A stretch of DNA of 64,000 nt from contig CAJNDS010000261.1 of NCBI GenBank assembly GCA_905221605.1, positions 120,740 through 184,739 on the forward strand. Direction: 5' to 3'. Shown piece after piece: positions 34,034-45,560 of the stretch. A program made the translations under genes and the position numbers. Below the pieces are notes generated by a model. The model saw nothing but the letters and a program-made list of their open reading frames with translations, was not told the DNA's origin and made no database searches. This DNA is from Symbiodinium natans. Its lineage: Eukaryota > Sar > Dinophyceae > Suessiales > Symbiodiniaceae. Each line of letters starts with the position of its first letter. The stretch's first letter is position 1.

Positions 34034-37018
34034 ATGGCGCCGGCAAGCTGAGGTGGTTGAAGCATGGCTGTCACGGGGGATTACGTGCGGGCCTTTCCTT
34101 GGATGTCCCAGTGCTTCAGTTGTTTCTTTTCGCGCTGTAGGGCAGAGCTGTACAGGATCACCTGGTGAAATTGCTGTTGCTGGGTGACTCTGCTGTTGGC
34201 AAGTCCCTGCCTTAGCAAGCACCCGCCAGAACTGCAGTTTTCTTAGTCCAAGACAGCTGATTTTGAGGTCATCGCTGCTGATGCGATTCTGTGAAAGCAA
34301 ATTCGACGCAAATTTCGTCCTGACCATAGGCCCCGACAGAGTGCTTTGGCAATGCATAGTATCAGTTGCAGGTACTGTGAAAGAGGCATCTTGCACTTGA
34401 CTGGCAGGTGTCGACTTCAAGTGGAAACAAGTTGAACGCGAGGGCAGGAAATTGAAAATTCAGGCGCCTATCACAGGGAAGCAGCATGCGCCGCGCATGA
34501 TCAAATTTTGAGTTTTTGCCCCACTCGCAGGTTTGGGATACAGCCGGACAGGAGCGGTTTCGTGTGGACCTTGGGCTTTCATATCATACTATGACATGGC
34601 GAAACGGCTCACACTGAGTGGGCGATCTGCCCTCAGGCACCATTACGCCTGCATACTACAGAGCGGACGACCTGACACGTTTTGCTGGCAATGTGCTGTG
34701 GACAATTCTGTCACGTTGATACATCTACACGCGTGCCACATGCACGATCTCGATCGGCTCTTCCCGCAGGCAATGGGAGTTGTGATCTGCTACGACATCA
34801 CGGACAAGGCAGATCGTAGTGTTGTACCGCTGTACCTACAGTACATGTGCCGACATTGTTTCGGCCTTGTGGACTTTACTTGCCACTATGCGAGGCATCC
34901 TTTGAGCACATCGACTACTGGCTGCAACAGTTGGAGCAGCACGGCGATGAAGGTGTGCAAAGGCCATGGAGAAGAGGTTCATACTGGCATACGACTGAAC
35001 ACCTTGTCGATTCAGTTCGCTCTTGATTGCCAGGGTCCTTGTCGGAAACAAGTCCGACCTCACTGAGAATCGGAAAGCTGGTGCCCAAGAATCTCCGCGA
35101 CCTGCGCCATGTTAACAGTTTTTGCAGCGGTTGGTTGATGGCCCGGGCGGGGGGGGGCGGGTGGGGTGGTTGGTTCAGGGTCTGGGGTGGGGGGTGGGGG
35201 GAAGGCGCCTTTGTTGTTGCAATCTGAACTTCCAACCTGCCCAACCGGCTAAACCCTAAATGCTTGGGCCCCTTCCCGAACTTGCCTAGCTCCTGTTCAC
35301 CCCATTGCTTTTGGCCCCCTTGGCGGAAGGGCCAGCGGAGGGGTGGGTGGGTGGAGTGTTGCGCAGGTGTGCAAGCACAATATGGACAGCTGCACATGTA
35401 TCTTTGACGCATGCACAAGTCAGACTTGAAGTCACCGCTCGAGGTCACACTCGCACTTCTTGACATGACTTTCTTGCCTTCACACAGTTTTCCTTCCTCG
35501 AGGAGAAAGACCGACGTGCAGAAAACAAGGTTTTTCAGTGACATCCTTAACTCCTGAACTCTTGCCCCCCTGCGTACATGAACCCTAAAACCGCTCCCGA
35601 AATCCTGCATACGGCCAAGAAGAACCGTGGACTGTAAAGCATTCAGGGAAGAGCCCTATTCTCATTAGCCCAACCTTTAAGGTAATGCTTTTACGGTCCA
35701 CGGCTTTTTAGTTGAAGTGGCCCACACAAGGAAACATGACACAAACAACACAAACTGTGAGGCACGTTTCTGCAACGTGAAACCACGAAAACTTCGGCAC
35801 ACGCAGTGTTTTCGGCCTGCGAGCCGCCAACAAAACAAGACACGAAAAAGAGGCGCCGAATCGTCGAAAACACCGCACCTGCCATGCTTTCCGCAAAACG
35901 ACCTCGGAAACTTGATTGCACTTTTTGGGGAGCTAAAACCACGTTCAAAATCGTGCTCCCGCTGTGGCAAAACGCTTAATCGTGAAAAACGCACGACGGT
36001 TAACGCCCCGTGCGGATGTTAAAGTCCGCGGTGAGAGTAAACGAGAGTAGAGTGCGAGTAGCCTCGCTTTACCTCGTCGTTCGCAGGATCCGAGAAGAAC
36101 CGAGTTAGTCGCAACGGGCTGTTGGGTACAGGGTTCCGGTGTTGGAAGTCATGCAGGTAGAGCGACCGACAATGGAAAGCTTCGGCAGTGTCTAAGGTCA
36201 CCAGAGAAGAAGGTGAAAAGCTGGCCGCACAATACAGCATGAAGTTCTTCGAGGCCTCGTCTGTCCCTCCGTCTCGAGTGCATAGTTGACCCACTTTTCA
36301 TTGGCGGTGAATGGGTACAGTGGGTGTCAGTCACGATAGCTAGCCTTGGAGCCTGCGGGAGCTGTTGTTTGCAACCCTGTTGCCTTGGGCCAAACAGGAC
36401 TTGGGGGGGGCATCCTTGGCCTTATCTCAATCTTTCTCGCTTCGGTGGGGGGGGGGGGGGAGGCAGTGTTCGATAACGACCTTGAAACTCCCCATTGGCT
36501 TATGTCACACTGCGCCCGAATCCGTACAAGAAGTGTAAACCCAACACACAAAACAATTCTGCCAGGCTGTCTGAGCTTACAGCTTGCAACTCCTCCAAAG
36601 TGAAACCTGTTACCCTCAACCCAAATGCCTGCGTTTCACGACTGCCGACAGTGCTGCCTTGGGTCCATTGTGTGTGCTGCCGCAGACCTCGGCCAAGACG
36701 GGGCAGGAGGTTGACGAGGTCCGACTGCCTTTCCACTTTGGAAGCATCAGTCGTAAATGCCTGGACTTGAAGGCCTTCCTTTCCATAGCTGATGAAGTCG
36801 TGAAACAACGATATTCAGATGCACGGGCCATGGATTGACAGGGTACCCTTCTCTCTCTCTCTCTCTCTCTCTGAAATTTCTGGCTGCGGAAGCATCAGGT
36901 GCAGCCGACCACGTTCCAAGTCAAGAAAGCAAACCAGAAAAAGAAGCAGAGTTGCCAGTCCGAGCCTTGCGACGCATGTCAAGCCTGTCAAGTCTTTGAC
37001 TTCAACTGCTGCTGGTAG
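34034..37018 (+). CDS. Rab-family small GTPase (Rab1/8/10 group), 13 exons, complete
   Basis: Rab GTPases recruit effectors that drive vesicle budding, transport and tethering. Exons: 34034-34042, 34156-34202, 34268-34329, 34408-34463, 34531-34561, 34637-34665, 34770-34808, 34895-34962, 35034-35076, 36197-36253, 36686-36718, 36773-36826, 36899-37018. They sum to 648 bases, 215 codons plus stop, with all phases compatible. G1 is GDSAVGKSS, the RabF1 part TIGVDFK, G3 WDTAGQERF, switch II RTITPAYYRAAMG, G4 LVGNKSDL, G5 ETSAKTG. The C-terminus is Lys-rich, then Cys-rich, ending FNCCW, a CCX-type double-geranylgeranylation motif. Donors are eight GC, three GT and one GA (34666); all acceptors are AG, eleven of twelve followed by G. 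The first exon (Met-Ala-Pro) rests on splice logic only. Two larger introns (1120 and 432 bases) hold repeats. Confidence 0.93.
35628..35710. repeat. Hairpin-forming inverted repeat in a Rab intron
   Basis: AAGAACCGTGGACTGTAAAG (35628 on, ending GCATT) is matched by the reverse complement of AATGCTTTTACGGTCCACGG (35685 on), with one mismatch and one extra base. Arms are about 24 bases and the spacer about 34. Resembles a tiny MITE or foldback. Confidence 0.65.
36849..36872 (+). repeat. (CT)n tract before the last Rab exon
   Basis: Twelve CT units 27 bases upstream of the acceptor at 36897-36898. It would serve as an unusually strong polypyrimidine tract; most other introns here lack one. Confidence 0.7.
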
Positions 37019-39269
37019 TGCTGCTAGTGCCGGTAGCTGTCAGTAGCTGTCCCTACTCTTGGCACTTACCTCAGCTTTCGAAGGTGCTGATGCCATGACG
37101 CTGGTGTACCATGCTTGAAGCGCTGCTGGAAGCATCTTGTGAAGCCGAGAACGTTGCAGAAGTGTTTTGCTGTGCTCCGCAATGCTTTCAATGCTTCGGC
37201 GTTGCGTGGTTACATGGTTTAAAGCACCCCGAAGCAGGAAAGTGTACGCCATACTACGCCATAGAGCATGACAAGTGTCGGTCAATTCACGCAGAGCAGT
37301 GGGCAGATAACTCCCGGCTACCTACAGGATTTGTGCAGACTTTTTCGTCTTTGTCTTTTTGTTCCTTTTTGGTTCCTTTGCCTTTAGGATTCAGGGTGAA
37401 TGCGGCCTGGCTGTGGATGCACAGGTCATCCTGCCATGAGTTTTTTCTTGCAGTTTCCTGCAGTTTGAGTGGAAGCCACACTGCTTTCACTTGCTGCGCT
37501 GCATGCTAGCGAGACTCATTTCGTAACCACGTCGCTACCTGTGATAGCATGTCCGATCCCGCGTCGAGACATAGCAAAACATGTCAAAGCGAAACTGCTG
37601 AGACCTGCCCAAGCAAAGTTAATCTTCAGGTGGCTCTAGGTCATGACCGGAAGTGTCACACTTTGCAGCCGTGCAAGCTTTGGCTTTCATGGCTGGCGTA
37701 TGCCATCCTGGTTAAGGCATGACAAAGCATGACAAAGCTTCAATGACTGAAGACATCCAAGTCTTGCAGAGAGCTTTTATAAGCTGACTCTGTACAATTG
37801 TATTCAAGTTTTCGCACTCTTCAGTGGCGCCCGTTAGGATGATCTATGATGATCTCCGCACAAGAGGCCTCTACTGCTTAACTATCCGAATTTCAAGTCA
37901 ATGCATCCGAACAGGCGACCGCATACCACCGCTTGCAGGGATGTCGCACGCTGACTGTGGCCTTACGGATCGAAACTGTCCATACCCACCTCTGATCAGC
38001 AATGGGCAAAGCTATAAGTTCTGCCGGTCTTCTACAGTTTACAGCGACATCGCAAGGCAGGCATGGCTAGTGATTGGATCTCACTGTGGGCGAGTTTCAA
38101 GAGAATACACGCACCGCATGAAGGATTCGCTGAGCTCCGGATACTGTTCTGCACTGGGATGCGACGGTGCAGCGACAAAAGCCACAGCTTTGTGTGATGC
38201 AGTTTCACATGTACTGTTTGGCAACGGCTCCCGGCAGCAGTGCTTCTCGCAGAGCCGTCTCTGGCTTTCCAAAGCATGAAAGCTTCGTCTGACTAGCGAT
38301 ATTGAATCTTGAGAATGCTCAGGGCATCATTCTAGCCAACCTTTGTACAACTGGCAGGCTGTGTCCTTTCAAGAAGTTATTCTACTGCAAAGGACTGAAA
38401 CGGAGGCCATGCAGGCCACTGCAAAAGCGGAAATGTAGCGACATGGCGTGAAATGGTAGACAGCAGGCACACGTCCCTTGCACCGACTTTAGCCGCGGCT
38501 TTTGCTTGTCGACGGATGTCGTACGAGTTTGAACTTGAGCAAGAGCGTTCGCGTACTATCCCCACAACACTTCAACAATGTATTGTAATCGAAAATGATT
38601 GCAGGAGCCTTCCCCGGCCTCCTCCGGCCGAGTTTGCCGAGCCGGGCGGCTCAGATGTTTGAGGGGCGGTCCTTTTTGGGGCCTTCTTCTCCTCCGAGCC
38701 TCAGAGATAATGTATCTCGAGCAAAGCATGACCTCCAACATGCACTGCAAGCAGGCAACATTCTTCCCTGTTCAGGATAGGCTCTAACCAAGCCACGCGG
38801 CCAGAGGGGCTTGCGTCTCTGCAACCTCCTACATGTGCACCCTCGTTGTTTTTTCATTCTGAGAGCTTCCTGTAATATTTCCGTAGTGAATTGTGCCCAT
38901 GCAGGTGTCACAACGGAGATACACATGGTTGAAGTCACAGGGTCAGCCAGCACACGATCGCCGTGTACCGCAGTGTCAGCAGAGCAGCATGAATGAAAGC
39001 GGGGGGGGGGGGGGGATGTGACATCTGTTGACACGATGTTTGCAAGATGCTCTGTGGATTTAGTTGGGCTTAGGCCACGGTCCTTCACGAAGTGCCTAGC
39101 TCGTCGTGACTGCCCATCCTGGTATGTGCACTGTATGCAGTCTGCGCCAGATTTGTGCGAAGCGACGGAGCGTCCACACAAGAGGGGCCTCCCAGGATCG
39201 CCGAAGTGGCAAGCGAAGTGGCAAGCGAATAGTAAGCGAATCATAGTGGTCCGAGTCTTGCCCGTGCAG
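37019..39269. other. Unassigned; no recognised gene
   Basis: Several open + frames (37111-37509, 37824-38279) lack motifs. A G homopolymer lies at about 38999-39016. Short repeats GAAGTGGCAAGC/GAATAGTAAGC occur at about 39200-39240. Confidence 0.4.
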
Positions 39270-39369
39270 GCTCCTCTCTGTCGGAGGAAGAGAAGGTCCT
39301 GGACAGCAGATCAATGGCGACTATGAGCTTCTCGAGGCTTCATACCTTTGCAAGAATCCAGTCCTTGAA
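39270..39369 (+). CDS. Exon with NG-x-Y motif (copy 1 of 3)
   Basis: After GTGCAG, one frame (phase 1) reads LLSVGGREGPGQQ, then INGDYELLEASYLCKNPVLE, to a TAG at 39370-39372. The INGDY ... NPVL pattern matches the exons at 43.3 kb (LNGSY ... RPVFVK) and 51.8 kb (SGDYV ... RPVFIK). A different frame over the same bases runs on for 264 codons (39314-40108) but has no motif. Function unknown; such short beta-rich modules occur as repeats in many dinoflagellate proteins as far as I know. Confidence 0.45.
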
Positions 39370-41990
39370 TAGTTTAGTCCAAGAAGAGCGAGCCTGTCAT
39401 AGTCCAGGGCACGCGCCCCCACGGCCGACCTTGCTGGCTGCGCCTGGGCTCTGGCACACACACCCTCTTACACTTTTCAGAAGCGATGATGCGAGTAAAG
39501 CCTCGACCGAAATTGTGCCAAATTCATGGCCAGCGGTGCCCGAATTAGGTCGAGGCAAGCCACTGCCCAGCACGGGGACAAATGGACTAGCGGAGGCAGC
39601 GGCATTGTTTATGGTGGGCTTGTCTGAGGCAATGACAAGCGGCCAATGCTCTCCTCATCATTCCTCAGCTGTTGTGATGTATCTTTGTGTCAGCACGACG
39701 GTGAGCTGCGTCCACTCTATCTTTTCTTCGGCGAAATGGGCTATTGGAGCATTGCTGCGTCAGCAGGGCCCTCGTGTCTTGGCACACATACGCAGTAGGC
39801 TGTGCCCGAAGCATGCAGAGGTGCTGGCAGCGGGAGTGCATGTGCTCGCCTTGGCATTGAGAGACAGCAGAGGCTTGAAGCTGTTGGTTGGCTTTTGCTC
39901 TCTGGCTCACGTAACCCAAACTCGCAACAAAGTATTCCCGCAACCTGGAATTAGAGGCAAATGCCCCGCACCTGAATGCGCAATCCTGTCGGATAACACA
40001 CAGAAACCTAGACAGTGGCCATCAATGGCCTTATCAAGCCGGCACAGCCAACTCTCAGTCGATTTTGATGGGAGAAAGGCCAAGAAATACAGGAAATACA
40101 ATAATTAACCGAACCAAACTAAGGGAACGGCCGACGCCAAGCAGCGACAGAGTGACTAAGCAGCGACAGAGTGACTTGCATGGGAGAGGCCTACCCTATC
40201 AAAAACAGGCATCTCTCTCCGATTTGTGCATATATCTCTGCTCGAATCACCTGCCGATTCTTCATGTTGGACCCTTTTTTGTAGGGGCCTGCTGATCAAA
40301 GTCAGTTTGGCTGGGTTATTCAGGACACCCTGACTGTTTGGGGGTGCAGACCAGGTCCCTGTTTTAAGTCAAATCGACCGGGCGCCGTACGAAAATTCCA
40401 CGCGTCGCGCCTTTAAAATCAATTGCCGGGCATCGCTGCCCGCTTTAGACTCCTCCCCATTTAAATCAAATAAACCTCCGGGAGCGTCTAATCAGGGACA
40501 AAAAAATGCTGCGATTGTTTTGGGGGGGGGGGGGGGGGGGGGGGAACCCCCCACACCAAAGAGGGTCCAACATTGCAACCGATGATCTGAATTCTGGCAA
40601 CTGGCCCTCCAGATGCTAGCATTTGAGCATAACTTGGTGGTCTCGTTTTATGACTTGGGCTTGGCAGCGAGTTCCTTGAAAGGTTTTAGGGTCCAGCTCT
40701 TCGACAAATTCACAGGTTTGCAGGCGCAAGGCAGACCAGCGTATGTCATGCTTTGGGATACCTGAGCATGTTTTTACGATCATGACCCTTCGTTGCTTGA
40801 CGCCCAAGGGCACGGCCATGCGCACGAGGTCTTAGCACGCTGTGGTCCCGACTTTGCATCATCATCCCCTGATGTGTGTGCCCTGGGTGCAGCCAGCATT
40901 GTGTTCGATGTTTGCTTTCTGCCCGGATACTTGCATCAATGGTGCATTGCCCTTGCCCAGCGCCAGCGACTATGAGAGTGAAATCTATAGACTCGGTCGG
41001 GCTGTCAAGCAGACGCAAAATGGAAGGTGGCATTTGGTGTAAGGTCCTCGAGGCCTCGAGGATCGCTTTCTTGTTTTTTATGCTGAATATGCTGCGAGGT
41101 ACATTACCGTGGACGGTATTCGCCTTCGGCAAGGCCTGACGTTTTACATCATGCACTCGACAGTGGCCGGCCGCTCTGAGGCACAGCGAGATGCAAGCAT
41201 CGTGTGCTTCAGACACGATTTGCTGGCAGATGTGCCGAAGGCGCTTTGCAACCACAACATACTTTCTTGCAGCACCAGTTGGGATCGGAGCTGTTCCCCC
41301 CAAGATTCTTAAGTTTAAGAAACCACGCTCACATCACTACGTGCTGCAAGTTCCAATCTCAACCGAACTTGAACCCGCACTAAAAACCAGCCATCGAAGT
41401 GGGTTTGTTTTCGAGCTGTGCTCTGAGCATACGTCGGGGGTGGGCGAGCACGGGCCCTTGGACCTGGGACAGGCCAAGGGAAAACCTGTTTAAGATCCAA
41501 GATTTGTTGAATCTTGGATCTGGAAAGGAGTCGAAGAGGCTATGTTTTGAGGACATGGAGTAACGCCAGCATCCTGAGCATGTGGACCACCCGAACTAGG
41601 GTACCTAAGTTTCTTGGCCGAAGGGTTGCTTGGAAGAAATGTGGGCCGAAATTCTTGGTTTCCTGGTTTCAGAGTGTTTCCAGGTGGCTTCGATTGATGT
41701 CAGACAATCCCAGTGGCCTAGGGCCTAGGGCCTAGTCGAGTGGGGGCAAGTTTCTGGGTAATCGTGAGAGTTGTCCTTTTAGAGAGCTGTAGATTGTAGT
41801 TGTAGGCTGAAGATGGTACCGTATTGGAACATTGTAACGTAACTTGGGCCTGCCATGGGCCTGCATGTTAATGCAGCACAATATATATATATATATATAT
41901 ACAGGGGTATTCGCGTCTAGACTAGGGCTGTGTAGTCCTCATGCCAGCCTCTTTTACATGGTATTCTTTTCCCACCACTCTCTACAATTC
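39370..41990. other. Unassigned; short repeats
   Basis: Contains a 19-base direct repeat (AAGCAGCGACAGAGTGACT twice at about 40138-40177), a G homopolymer at about 40519-40544, three GGGCCTA units at 41716-41735 and an (AT)n run at 41881-41901. A + frame near 41100-41160 reads ARYITVDGIRLRQGLTFYIM and may be an exon. No gene is called. Confidence 0.4.
41493..41521. other. Perfect 12-bp hairpin
   Basis: AGATCCAAGATT, loop TGTTG, AATCTTGGATCT. Perfect stem, loop of five. In a eukaryotic context it is not a Rho-independent terminator; role unknown. Confidence 0.8.
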
Positions 41991-42001
41991 TTGGGCCGAA
42001 C

Positions 42002-42490
42002 GATTTGAAAAGGGGCCTCTCCTTTAGAATGTACATGGGGCTCAGACTAAATTTTAAAGAATTGGAAATGTTTTAGTAATTGAAAAGGTTTTGGTGATTT
42101 TGAAAGGCCATTAAAATTGTAACGGTGCCGGGGTGACTCCAAAATATTTTTAAGATGTTAAAGGATTTTGAGATTTTAAAGGAGGGCTCCCCCATTCAAA
42201 TTGAAATGGGAGCCCCAATGGCCTTGTAATTATTGTAATGTTCAAAGATTTGATAACGGGCCTCTCCTTTAAAATGTAAATGGGGCTTCAATTAAATTTC
42301 TAAGAATTGTAAAAGCTTTCGTGATTAAAAAGATTTTGGGGATTTTGAAAGGCGCTTAAAATTTTAACGGTGCCCCCAATTCAATTTTCAAGACTTAAGG
42401 TTTTTTACAGCCTTGAAAACCTTTAATGTCCTTAAACAATTAAATGGGAAGGGGTCCGAATGTGTTTGTTTTTAAGGACTTTAAAGATTT
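42002..42490 (+). repeat. AT-rich diverged tandem duplication, period about 245 bp
   Basis: Copy 1 begins GATTTGAAAAGGGGCCTCTC (42002) and copy 2 GATTTGATAACGGGCCTCTC (42247). Both continue through AATGTAnATGGGGCT, AAAnTTnTAAGAATTG, GATTTTGGnGATTTTGAAAG and TTAAAATTnTAACGGTGCC. The block is far more AT-rich than its surroundings and rich in TTTTAAAGATTTTAA words; it extends to about 42600 with weaker repeats. Confidence 0.8.
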
Positions 42491-42789
42491 TAAAACATTT
42501 CAGTGGGTCTGGGGGGCCCGGAGGCCTTTCCCGTCTAGATTTTTGAAGACTCTCATTCAAGTTTCTTCAAGATTTTAAGGATTTTGAATGTTTTTATTAA
42601 TTGGATCCGGGTGGAGGTTCTTTTGGTTATGCAGGAGGTAGTGTAAGTATGGTTACAAAAAAAGGTCAAATTTACGTAAAATATGTGTTTTGGACACGAA
42701 AAACACAGGCCTGTATTCCGACGCACTCTCCAGAAATACATATTTATTATTTTGTTCATGTTTTCCGACTCGGCTGTAGAGCCAAGCAT

Positions 42790-43145
42790 GCATATACCTA
42801 TATTTATATATATATATATATATGTGTAAACTTTGGTACACGTCACAACGGCGTTTGTAAATAGAGACTTTCAAGGTTGGCGCAGCTAACCACATGAAAC
42901 ACGGAAGGATCTGTAGGGGAGCTTCAATAAAACATGATAATCTTGATTGGGGAATGCACACACACACACACACTTCAAAACATGGAAGGGCATATCACAT
43001 GTCATATATTACATATTATATGTATACATACACGACCGTATACGTATGTATACACATCTATTTATAAACATACATAAATTTATATGTATATACAAGACAC
43101 ATACGTATGTGTATATATGTATATGTATATATATACATGTAGTAT
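42790..43145. repeat. AT and (CA)n microsatellites
   Basis: (AT)n at 42800-42825, (CA)n at 42957-42974, and a long TATGTATACATA-rich stretch at 43000-43142. Frames over it reading ICIYIH are repeat artefacts. Confidence 0.85.
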
Positions 43146-43290
43146 ACTGAAGGGCCTGCCATATGGACTGCATATGACTGCATTGTCACGCACGGCATAT
43201 CGTCTCAAGGGAACGAGAGGGAATGTAGCGCACAAGTATTTAGCAATCAGCCAGAATATTCTTTATAATGCGATTTCTGGAAGCTGCAAG

Positions 43291-43507
43291 GTGCTGCACG
43301 TCTCCGGTTGCAAAGGGGATCATGGACAGCTGAATGGGAGCTACACGCATCTACAAGGCCATTGCTTAGAGGAACATTCCAAGCAGTGGCGGTTGTGGGC
43401 CAAAGTCGAAAAAGACCCATGACAGGGGCTGGCGGCTGGATGCTGGATGCATGATGCGTGCTTACCTGACAGGAGCTAGAATGGGGAGCCGTCCGGTCTT
43501 TGTCAAA
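43291..43507 (+). CDS. Two exons with NG-x-Y ... RPVF-K motif (copy 2 of 3)
   Basis: Exon 43291-43357 reads VLHVSGCKGDHGQLNGSY and THLQ, with a GC donor in phase 1. Exon 43473-43507 continues GARMGSRPVFVK and ends before GA. Joined, the unit is GC-x-x-x-x-x-LNGSY ... GSRPVFVK. A possible third exon ending in GSGRWFISS lies at 43742-43769 before a canonical GTGAGT donor, consistent with the module usually ending in a Trp-rich strand. Gene identity unknown; it may continue into the gene at 44.1 kb. Confidence 0.6.
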
Positions 43508-44144
43508 GATTGTGCACGTGCTCGAGACGGCGAGGAAGAGAGGCCTGCTTGCGGGCCGTTTGAAACTTGTGTGTGCGTGTGTGCGTGTGACATGTACGCT
43601 TCACAATGTCATCTGCAAGCGACTGCCAGGAAGGTTCTGCATTTCTCCCAGCGTGCGCGGCCTAAAACGCACACCGATGGAACTGTGAACCCTCTTGTGA
43701 TGGCTCAGTGCCGGTTCTGCGCCTGCAGGTTCTGGACGGTGGTTCATCTCCAGCGTGAGTATGGGGGCCTTGGAGGTGACATCCTTGCAGGCTGAGCTGG
43801 GTTCGGACTTGTGTTTCGGGCTGAACGCAGGTGGATCAGATGAGCACTTCCTCTGCTGGCTTCCTAGCTCGTCCTAGCTCTTGTCATGTTCACCCCTCGT
43901 CAGCTCTCGCAAGAACTGACGAACCCAGGAGTTGGACCAGACGGACCTCAGGCCACAGTGGCACAGTGCTACAACCTTGGCCAGGCTTGTAAGCCGAACG
44001 CTATAGCCATGGCGGGCGTGCAGTAGTCTCTGTCATGTGCCTAGAATCCGGTACTGCCGCCGTCTATGCGGCAAATTGCTAACATGGCAACATATTCTGC
44101 AGGTTGGCTCAGAAATTCGGCTTTAGAAGAGTTGCCCTGGAGCC

Positions 44145-45015
44145 ATGGAAGAGATTATGCTGATGCGCGTGCGCCTGGACGCCGATGTTGTGGATGAAGT
44201 TTGCACCCCGTCTCAAGCAACAGGCAGACATCTGTCAAATCAATTACCCATGTTCATTGTCTAATGTTCGCTATCTGACGATTCAAACCTGGGCTGCTCA
44301 GGGCCCCCAGGCCAGAACTCCAAAGCATCTCTTGGACACAGGGTTCCGAGCAAAAATGCAGCATGCTGATTAGATGAACTTGATGATCCAAACATATGTC
44401 CGAGGGATCGACGCTCTAGAGCTGCAAGAGTCCCCCGCGGCGGCGTTTGAAGTTATCTGCCTCCTGGCTGCACGCCTGACATCGCTGACACATGTCCAGC
44501 AGGCAGTCTTTTTGGACCAAGACGCCTGTTCCAAGATTTCCGAGGTAAGAGGGCTCAGCAAGCGGTGGGCAACAAGGCTTGGTGGGTGGTGACTGCTTCT
44601 GTAGCTGTGACCCGTGAGCTGAGTGAGCACTGGGTGAGCAACAATGATCCGTTGCGGGTCTCGCTGAGGTGATCAAACGCCTATTCTACGTCGATGCGCC
44701 TCGCCTTAATGCCTAGACATCCTGAGGGCTGAAACTCTTGCATGCTAAGAACTGAACTGTGATATCGCGATGGCTGTTTTTCCGAGATTGTTTTTGGTTG
44801 AGGTTTCACACCGTCCCATAGCACTTGCGTGACAGGAAGAAGGTGATGCCTGCACTTTGGCTCCTCCATCCATTTCCGATGCCCTGGACCTCTGCAGAAG
44901 CGGAGACAAGGTCATGGAGCTGCGCATCCTGTTGGAGGCAGGGGTGTTTAAGGTGTTCCTCATGTGGTTGCAGTTCTTTCTTTACTTGGGCTTCTCTCAT
45001 CTCCTGGTCTTTTGA
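44145..45015 (+). CDS. Helical protein of unknown family, three exons
   Basis: Exon 44145-44198 starts at ATG (MEEIMLMRVRLDADVVDE) and ends at GT. Exon 44374-44544 (begins MNLMIQTYVRGIDALELQ, ends DQDACSKISE) ends at a canonical GTAAGA. Exon from 44836 reads EEGDACTLAPPSISDALDLC, then RSGDKVMELRILLEAGVFK, and either splices at GT 44953 or reads through a hydrophobic tail (FLMWLQFFLYLGF) to TGA at 45013-45015. All three junctions keep phase 0, which supports the model. The sequence is mostly alpha-helical with Leu/Ala heptad-like spacing. No family is recognised. It may be the 3' continuation of the NG-x-Y gene just upstream. Confidence 0.6.
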
Positions 45016-45084
45016 ATCGGAATCCATACAACCATCCCGAGCACATCCCACACTTGTGCTTGGTCCACGGGCAGCAGAAATCGC

Positions 45085-45560
45085 TCTCTCACCAGGGCTT
45101 AGGGTTTCGGGTTTAGGGTTTGGGGTATTGCAAGGCTCCTAGCCTTAAATGGCCATTTCCCAAAATAGAACTACCCTAGAGAGGTCTGAGGGTTGGGGGT
45201 TGAGGTGATTTGTAGAAGATTACGTTCTCACCCCTCCTTACCGACAAGAACTACCATGGCTGTAGGATCTCAGTCGTTAACGGCAAAGCAAGGCAGATGA
45301 CTCATGTACCCCCTCTATACTACCACCCCGAGGGTCCCCTATATGTAAGGCAATTTCGGATAATTAAGCCTAATGAAGCTTATTTAAGGGGGGAACCTAG
45401 GGGGGTAGCATAGAGGGGGGTAGTAGGGAAACCCATGCATGACGTGAGGGCGAGGCACGTCTTCGGACCCACGCCAACGATGACTCATGTGTCGCTACAT
45501 GCCCTATACTGGAACCCTGGAACCCTGGCCCCTAAACCCTAAACCCTAAATCCTAGAGTC
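45085..45560. repeat. Telomere-like words and a foldback
   Basis: TTAGGGTTTCGGGTTTAGGG at about 45099-45125 and CCCTAAACCCTAAACCCTAA at about 45530-45550 face each other. Between them, GTACCCCCTCTATACTACC (45306-45324) is reverse-complementary to 45401-45423 (GGTAGCATAGAGGGGGG core, one mismatch), giving an 18-22 bp stem with a spacer of about 80 bases. Confidence 0.7.

Noticed and set aside
33608-34051. 147-codon N-terminal extension of the Rab protein
   Set aside because: In frame with the Rab start but unlike any Rab; Rab proteins start a few residues before the P-loop, so it is treated as leader or chance.
39314-40108. Plus-strand ORF of 264 codons
   Set aside because: No family motif; composition turns Ser/Arg-rich and ends in AT-poor spacer. 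The overlapping frame with the INGDY motif at its start is better supported. An open frame of this length is near chance in 64 kb.
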